DNA of 22,609 nt from Protostelium mycophagum (taxonomy: Eukaryota; Evosea; Variosea; Protosteliida; Protosteliaceae): NCBI GenBank assembly GCA_002081555.1, contig MZNV01002404.1, positions 1 through 22,609 on the forward strand, written 5' to 3'. The notes under the pieces were generated by a model. That model did not search any database, was not told the origin of the DNA, and saw only the letters and a list, made by a program, of their open reading frames with translations. The translations under genes and the position numbers were made by a program. Positions 17,331 to 22,609 of this stretch are shown piece by piece (the first letter of the stretch is position 1; each line of letters begins with the position of its first letter).

Positions 17331-19988
17331 TCAAAATAGCATTGAGACTAAGATCACTAAAGGAGCAAGCACAACTATCGTTCCTAAATAGATCAATAAT
17401 ACACCAAGATGTTTAACTTTCTTACCACTGCTTATAAGTGGCCGAGTTGTGGCCATGGGAGATCCTCTTGAAGAGGTTGAAATAGTTGAAGCAAGAGTTG
17501 TGCCAGAAGAGGTTGAGGCAGTAGAAGTAGGAGTTGTCCTGGAAGAAAGGGATGAGCTCAAAGAGGAAGCTCTAGAAGAAGAGCTCAAAGAGGTGCTGGA
17601 AGAGCTTGGGGAAGAGCTCGAAGTAGAGGTAAGGGTGGAAGAAGAGCTCTCTCCAGAAGAAGAGCTTGAAGTAGAGGTAAGTGAGGAAGAAGAGCTCTCT
17701 TCACTAGAAGTGCTCAGAGAAGAGCTCAAAGGAGAGTTTGAAGTAGAGGTAGGTGAGGAAGAGGAGCTCTCTTCAGAAGAAGAGCTTGAAGTAGAGGTAA
17801 GGGTGGAAGAAGAGCTCTCTTCACTAGAAGTGCTCAGAGAAGAGCTCGAAGTGGAGGCAAGGATGGAAGAAGAGCTCTCTTCAGAGGAAGAATATTCAGA
17901 GGTTGTAGAGGATGGGTTGTAGTTTTCTCTCAACAGGGATGTCACAAAATCGCACCTGCATGTATTCAGTATTGCACATTCTCAGGGAATATGGTACCTT
18001 GGAAGTGATGGGAAGGAGCCTTGTGAGGTGGCAGTAGGTCCCGGTATCAAGAAAGTGTTGGTTGTCACGTTGTCAAACGGATTCCATTGCACGTTTCCTG
18101 CCTACAACAGTTGAATAAAAGACAGGAATGCAGGGATATATACCGTGTTGGGGTTTCCAGTTGAGGCGAAATTGGAGAAGGTAGAGACAAAGAGTTGGTT
18201 CAAGGCAGTTTCTTCAGAACTGTAAAAGGTCAGTTTGCGTTCGATCTTTGTAACAAGGCATTTTTACTTTGATTGGGGTACATTGAATACGTATGGTATC
18301 TCCGCTCCGTGGTAGGTTCCATATGTTTGATACAGATTTTCCGGCCCCACATAGGAGAAGTAGTAAGCATAAACGAGTCCGCCGTTAGAAGATACAGATT
18401 CTGCTAATGCTCTATTGCCACACTTGATAAAATATTCTCCGATAAAGTTGGCCCAAGACTGGTATTGGGGTCCACTGTGGTGTGTGAGACCTTCAGACTT
18501 TGTGACGTGACCCACCTGATGTTTGCCGGGTTCTCAGCCTGCCAAATTGAGGGAAAATTGTACAGAGACGTAAGAGCGGACCATGCATTTGGATCAATAT
18601 CGTACTGAAAACTTGCTGCGTTGGCGACGTCAGCGTTCGACTTGCCAAGAATTCCACCGTACAGTCCGAGTGCCAGGCTTCCCTCATCGGCATTGATACC
18701 GATCAATATGGGTGTATTCGGCTAAGATATTTAATTGTCACTAATATAAACAGGATACGACGACTTACTCTGTACTTTCCATTGGCGAACGCGTTTAGAA
18801 TTTGGTCCGGAAGAATTGTACCGTCTACAACTGGTTGACCGTAGGGCACAGCGGGCGCCTAAGATAAGATAGTGAGCAATTGATGAGAAGATTCAAAATT
18901 ACCGCAAAAGCGTTTGCAGGTGGGAGCGACTGAAGACATGCCAAGGTGTTCAACGGTGTCGAGCAAAGAGGACCTGGGTCTATGGAGTTCAAAAACGAGT
19001 CGGTCAAAGCAATGGTCTCCTGTACTGATTTTAGAGGAGCATTGTAGAATATCTTTATAATTAAAATTCACGTCATTTCCACAAAGCTTAAATACAAACC
19101 TGAAGAGTTCTGAAATTCCAAGGGCCGCCAGATTCTATTATGGCTTTCTGGAAGTAGTTCCAAGAAGCGGTGTTGAGGAGTTGTACACTGACACTCGAAC
19201 CTCCGGCAGATTGACCAAAAATAGTAACATTATTGGGGTCACCTATACGTTTTCAGTACTATATTTATACCTGAACTCCACATAGATTTACCTCCAAAGG
19301 CAGCAATGTTTTCGTGAGTCCATTGTAGTGCAAGTTGCTGATCCAAGAATCCCTGTACCGACGTCAACAACTGAACGTAACCATCCAACCTACATTATTC
19401 CCGCGACCTCCTCCAGCGACGGTACCAGTAGAGACGAGAAATCCAGCAGTGCCGAGTCTGTAGTTAGCGACAACAATAATGGTGTTTGAAGCAGCAGCTA
19501 CAGCAATCCCGTTGAAATCTTTATAGCTTCCGGTGCCGTAACCACCACCCTACATTTTTGAGTCATCAGTTTGCTGGGTGATCACCTACATGTATAAACT
19601 GACGAACTGGCAAGTTGGAGGAGGCGATTGTGTTGGGGGGCAGATACACGGCGAGATAAAGGCAGTCCTCTTGTCCAGACCCACCTCCAGCTTGAGTACA
19701 CATCACCATGTTTCCATTCGAAAATGTCTGATTAGCATAGGTCGAGTCGAGGGGTTGTGGTGGCTGTACGATCTCAGTTGGATCTTCCAAATGATCAGAA
19801 CTTACAAGAAAACGAAGACTTCCAATCGGAGGCTGAGCAAAGGGGATATTGGTAAATGCAACAGCCCCAGGAATAGTAAAATAATCATTCTGACCAATCA
19901 GAGTGATGTTGTTAGCAATGGTCACACTTGTCAGCTGAGCGCTGGTAAGGGCCAACAGAGCAAGAAGGTAGGTGAGGATCCTCTTCAT
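17331..19988 (-). CDS. Secreted carboxylesterase/cholinesterase-family protein with Ser-rich stalk and hydrophobic tail, about 738 aa
   Basis: Eleven exons: 19590-19988, 19394-19549, 19292-19352, 19100-19242, 18903-19052, 18769-18858, 18516-18721, 18268-18474, 18144-18219, 17998-18101, 17331-17955; phases close. Signal peptide MKRILTYLLALLALTSA. Type B carboxylesterase features in order: FTNIPFAQPPIGSLRF, EDCLYLAVYLP, an oxyanion-type GGGYGTGSY, the nucleophile elbow GQSAGGSS (Ser217), GINADEG (Glu346) and YHGAEIPYVF (His457), a complete Ser-Glu-His triad. The alpha/beta hydrolase ends near RCDFVTSLL. It is followed by about 150 residues almost only of Ser, Thr and Glu, then a basic KKVK and a hydrophobic segment (LLIYLGTIVVLAPLVILVSMLF) reaching the C-terminus. 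It is therefore probably held at the cell surface on a glycosylated stalk. Substrate unknown. It diverges from the GH5 gene. Confidence 0.92.
17560..17900 (-). repeat. Ser/Glu-rich low-complexity coding repeat
   Basis: Imperfect tandem units of about 60-120 bp, marked by recurrent GAAGAGCTC words, encode the esterase stalk (units like SSSEESSSSxLTSTSS). The complementary strand has a 157-codon acidic open frame that is only a by-product of this repeat. Repeats of this type often vary in copy number. Confidence 0.75.
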
Positions 19989-20347
19989 GCTGACGGGTAG
20001 AAATGCTAGTGTCATGTCAGGTGACAGAAAGGTATCTCCTCTTTTTCTGAAAACCGAATTGGTTGCGTTAAATTTGTCCGATCGGACACAAACCATATTA
20101 TTGACGGAAAAATGACATGCGTTTTTAGACACTTTTCATCCCCCTGTCGGCGTCATGTCAAACAACTTGGTTGAGACGCCACAATTAAACAACGCTTGGT
20201 ATCAATAAGTTGAGCCCAAGAGCATCTGGGCTGTTTTGCGAAAAGGTCTACGAAAAGTGAAAATGCTCATACGCAGATTTTCGACTTCGCAGATTCCAGA
20301 CATCCGAATTTTTGTTCGCAATTTGCTGAAATCATTTTCAGGACAGC
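19989..20347. promoter_or_regulatory. Bidirectional promoter region between esterase and GH5 genes
   Basis: 359 bp between the two divergent start codons of secreted hydrolases. It contains a perfect 14-bp palindrome TGTCCGATCGGACA (20075-20088), roughly 90 nt upstream of the esterase ATG, of the kind bound by dimeric regulators. No clear TATA box. Nothing coding was recognised. Confidence 0.45.
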
Positions 20348-21772
20348 ATGAATGCACTCATCTTGTTGTGTTGTATATCGGCCGTCCTCTCTGTCTCTTT
20401 CCGTGGTGTGAATCAAGCAGGAGCTGAGTTTGCTGAAGGAACTCTCCCAGGTGAGCCCTCGCAATCGGATAGTGTATGACGATCCAAGGTGTCAACAACA
20501 AAGATTATGCCTTCCCTGCCACCTCTTCTATTGATTGGTTTGTTGCGAGAAACGTCAATGTCTTTCGCGTTCCGTTCTTATGGGTGATTCAATCAATTTT
20601 GTAATATGATTGATTAATTTCTGACGAAATATAGGAGAGGATTCAACCTACATTAAATGGTCCTTTCGATACCTCTTATTTGAACTTATTGGATATGACA
20701 GTCAATTATACAACCAAGTCTGGTGCCTTCGCCCTGATTGAACCGCACAATTACATCCGATACAGAAATACACCCATCGGACAAGGCGTAGGTCTTTCTT
20801 TGAGAGATGGCTGTGCTGATGTTATCACCAGTCCGTGACTGTGGATAGTTTCACAAGTTTCTGGAAGAGTCTAGCCTCCCGCTACGCGACCAATAACAGA
20901 GTCATATTTGGCCTCATGAATGAGCCGAATTCTGTCACCACGGAATCTGTCAGAACGGCGATGCAGGCAGGTATAAACGGCATCCGAAGCGCTCAAGCCA
21001 ATCAACTCATCTTGGTGCCTGGAAACGCATGGACAGGCGCACACAGGTTATCCCTCATCAGATGTTTCTGTATCTGACTCGGACAAAGTTGGTTCGATAA
21101 TTGGTACGGAACACCCAATGCGCAAGTGATGATCAATATCACTGATCCTGCGAATAACTTTGCCTTCGACATTCACCAATACTTTGATTCAGATTATTCT
21201 GGCCAAAATGCTGCTTGTTCGGTGGGTTAAAATAATTCACTCTTTACTTATATTCCCGACAGAGTACATGGAATACACAACAGATTTTTGGAAGACTCAC
21301 TCAATGGCTTAGAGACAACAAGATGAAAGCGTTCTTATCCGAATTTGGATTCTCACAATCAAATCTCTGCTACAACATCGGAAACAGCACCGTGAGTTAT
21401 CTCGAGTCACAAGGTGATGTTTGGATTGGCTGGACATATTGGGCAGCTGGTCCTATGTGGGGAAATTATATGTATTCGGTTGAGCCAACATCGTGAGTTG
21501 ATCTGCACACTTGATTCTAATATTTATAAATTTAATTTTATATCGCAGGGGCACTGCCACTGGACAATGGAGTCAAGTCTTAAGCTCGTTTGTCAGCAAG
21601 AACACATACATCCCGACACAATCCAACACCAATAGCATCAACACCAACTCTATCAAACCGAGCGGTGAAGCTCCTAGCAAGTCGATCAGCATGGTAAGTT
21701 CGACTCGAATATTGTTGTTCATCGTCTTAGAAAACAATCGCTCTGGTCGCTCTCATTCTCTCCTCCCTGTAA
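20348..21772 (+). CDS. GH5 endoglucanase-like glycoside hydrolase with GPI-like tail, about 371 aa
   Basis: Eight exons: 20348-20450, 20489-20583, 20635-20787, 20832-21046, 21089-21221, 21263-21492, 21549-21693, 21731-21772; phases close. The signal peptide is MNALILLCCISAVLSVS. GH5 retaining beta-glucanase motifs are present: FRGVNQAG at the start, VFRVPFLWERIQPTLNGPFD, EPHNY, FGLMNEP (acid/base Glu148), LVPGNAWTGAHSW, FDIHQYFDSD, FLSEFG (nucleophile Glu260), and WIGWTYWAAGP. The pattern is closest to the fungal cellulase group typified by Trichoderma endoglucanase II (GH5_5), without its carbohydrate-binding module. After the catalytic domain comes a Ser/Asn/Thr-rich stretch and a short hydrophobic end (KTIALVALILSSL), suggesting a GPI anchor. 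The substrate is probably beta-1,4-glucan. Length is normal for the catalytic domain. Confidence 0.93.
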
Positions 21773-22075
21773 GAATAGAATGAACCATATTAAATTCAAT
21801 CCATAAAAATTCGACCCATTTATTTGTGTTTTCAACATGATCGCGATTGAAGGATAAGAGGTTCGAAAGACATCCACCGAAATTTGACACCACACGTCAG
21901 TGGCAAATCTTTGTGAGTAATTTTGTTGTACTCGTTCACAACTTCTACTACTCAAATATGAGCATGAAATCTCGCAGAAATCTCCCTTTCTGGTGTTCTT
22001 TTCCTCACAGAGTAACCTGACTCCTCTTTTCATTATCCAAAACACAATACAACAACACACAACATTTACGAAAAC
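21773..22075. other. Intergenic between GH5 and GH71 genes
   Basis: About 300 bp, A/T-rich, between a plus-strand stop and the next plus-strand ATG, so it holds the GH5 3' UTR and the GH71 promoter. ATTAAA occurs near 21789 as a weak polyadenylation signal. A 201-codon minus-strand open frame crosses it and is not supported by any feature. Confidence 0.4.
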
Positions 22076-22609
22076 ATGGTTCTCTTTGCCCTTGTCATTG
22101 GTCAGCAATGCGGAGCAGGAAGGATCGAGTGCAACGACCTTGTGGGGCCCAAGTGCTGCAACAGTGATGCTGGTGAACAATGCTACAGAGGATATCAATC
22201 TGCAGTGTGCTGTGGCACTGGCAAGTTTGGATGCTGGAGAGAACGGATACGCTTTGGGAGGGTGCGTACGGCTGGTAATTGACTTTCTGACACATTTGAG
22301 CGGAAGTGGTGGCCTCAACGGCAAGCTCGTCTTTGCTCATTACATGATGGGTTATGCCTACGGAAGTGATGAGAACTTCTTCCGTAGCACCATCAAGCAG
22401 GCCCAGTCAGTCGGTGCGCACTCGTGTGAAGGTGTTTGAAATTTCACTGAAATCTCGCAAATATCGATGCCTTCGTTCTGAATGTTGGAAGTGACACACA
22501 GCAACAAAACATCTTCCGCACTTTCTTGCGTGCCGCCAACAGCACCAATTTCGAAGCTCCCTCTGTCTTTCGACATGAACGAGATGGGAGACGCCAACCT
22601 GATGACCTC
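22076..22609 (+). CDS. GH71 alpha-1,3-glucanase-like protein, N-terminal fragment cut by window end
   Basis: ATG at 22076 in the good context AAACATGG. The first exon encodes a short hydrophobic start (MVLFALVIG) and a Cys-rich module (QQCGAGRIEC, PKCCNS, EQCYRG, VCCGTG). A possible intron 22225-22300 (phase 2, CTGAC branch site) joins it to SGGLNGKLVFAHYMMGYAY, the typical GH71 (mutanase) opening in which the enzyme's first strand reads VFAHxMxG. The matching downstream pieces DAFVLNVGSDTQQQNIFR (from 22466) and LSFDMNEMGDANLM (from about 22565) are also GH71-like but sit in different frames. The expected intron near 22414 has no AG acceptor, and there is a one-base frame change near 22560. 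So the gene may be damaged, or the sequence may contain errors. Substrate in this family is alpha-1,3-glucan of fungal walls. Confidence 0.7.

Noticed and set aside
17449-17922. 157-codon acidic plus-strand open frame
   Set aside because: It is the complement of the esterase's Ser-rich repeat; Glu/Val-rich text arises from the same GAAGAGCTC words, and the minus-strand frame joins by good introns to the esterase.
21719-22324. 201-codon minus-strand open frame
   Set aside because: It overlaps the end of GH5, the gap and the start of GH71, with no domain, signal or splice support.
1-22609. Transposons, retroelements, tRNA or rRNA genes, CRISPR arrays
   Set aside because: No transposase, reverse transcriptase, cloverleaf, rRNA or spacer-repeat pattern was seen on either strand; the only element-like feature is the short palindrome at 16894-16943.

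Overview
The window is eukaryotic nuclear DNA. Genes are packed 115-510 bp apart and cut by many very short introns, mostly 33-90 nt, with GT-AG ends, frequent CTGAC/CTAAC-like branch sites close to the 3' end, and often a (G)TTGTAG 3' splice site. Gene content is a mitochondrial GABA transaminase, a peroxisomal sugar-lactone oxidase, an SH2 protein with a STAT-like layout, a VWD/FN3/EGF adhesion-type glycoprotein, and secreted GH5 and GH71 glucanases. This fits a free-living amoebozoan, possibly a protostelid that feeds on fungi. The taxon is an inference from style and content, not from a marker gene.

Layout. Positions 1-6970 (+) hold a large secreted multidomain protein whose 5' end lies outside the window. 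It has phase 1-1 repeat exons, a Cys-rich region, a VWD domain, FN3, Cys-rich and EGF-like modules, and a C-terminal hydrophobic tail. Its 3' part carries a near-perfect 758-bp tandem duplication that stays in frame after splicing. Positions 7478-9162 (-) encode an SH2 protein with a possible STAT-like plan. Positions 9278-11002 (-) encode an FAD sugar-1,4-lactone oxidase ending in SKL. Positions 11364-13571 (-) encode 4-aminobutyrate aminotransferase with a mitochondrial presequence, in 13 exons. Positions 13812-16846 (-) encode a type I membrane protein with a beta-helix-like ectodomain, in about 17 exons. Positions 17331-19988 (-) encode a secreted carboxylesterase with a Ser-rich stalk and hydrophobic tail. 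Positions 20348-21772 (+) encode a GH5 endoglucanase-like enzyme with a GPI-like tail. From 22076 (+) there is a GH71 alpha-1,3-glucanase-like gene that runs off the window.

The right-hand third groups cell-surface and secreted hydrolases. The esterase and GH5 genes diverge from a 359-bp intergenic stretch and GH71 follows directly, as expected for an organism digesting polysaccharide-rich prey walls. The two central enzymes are housekeeping metabolism with opposite organelle signals (PTS1 versus mitochondrial).

Most gene models were checked by following reading frame and intron phase across every junction, and five of them sum to whole codons. Exceptions, where I could not find a clean join, are around 3026-3079 and 4680-4700 in the first gene, one 23-nt candidate intron near 14800, and the GH71 fragment after about 22410.
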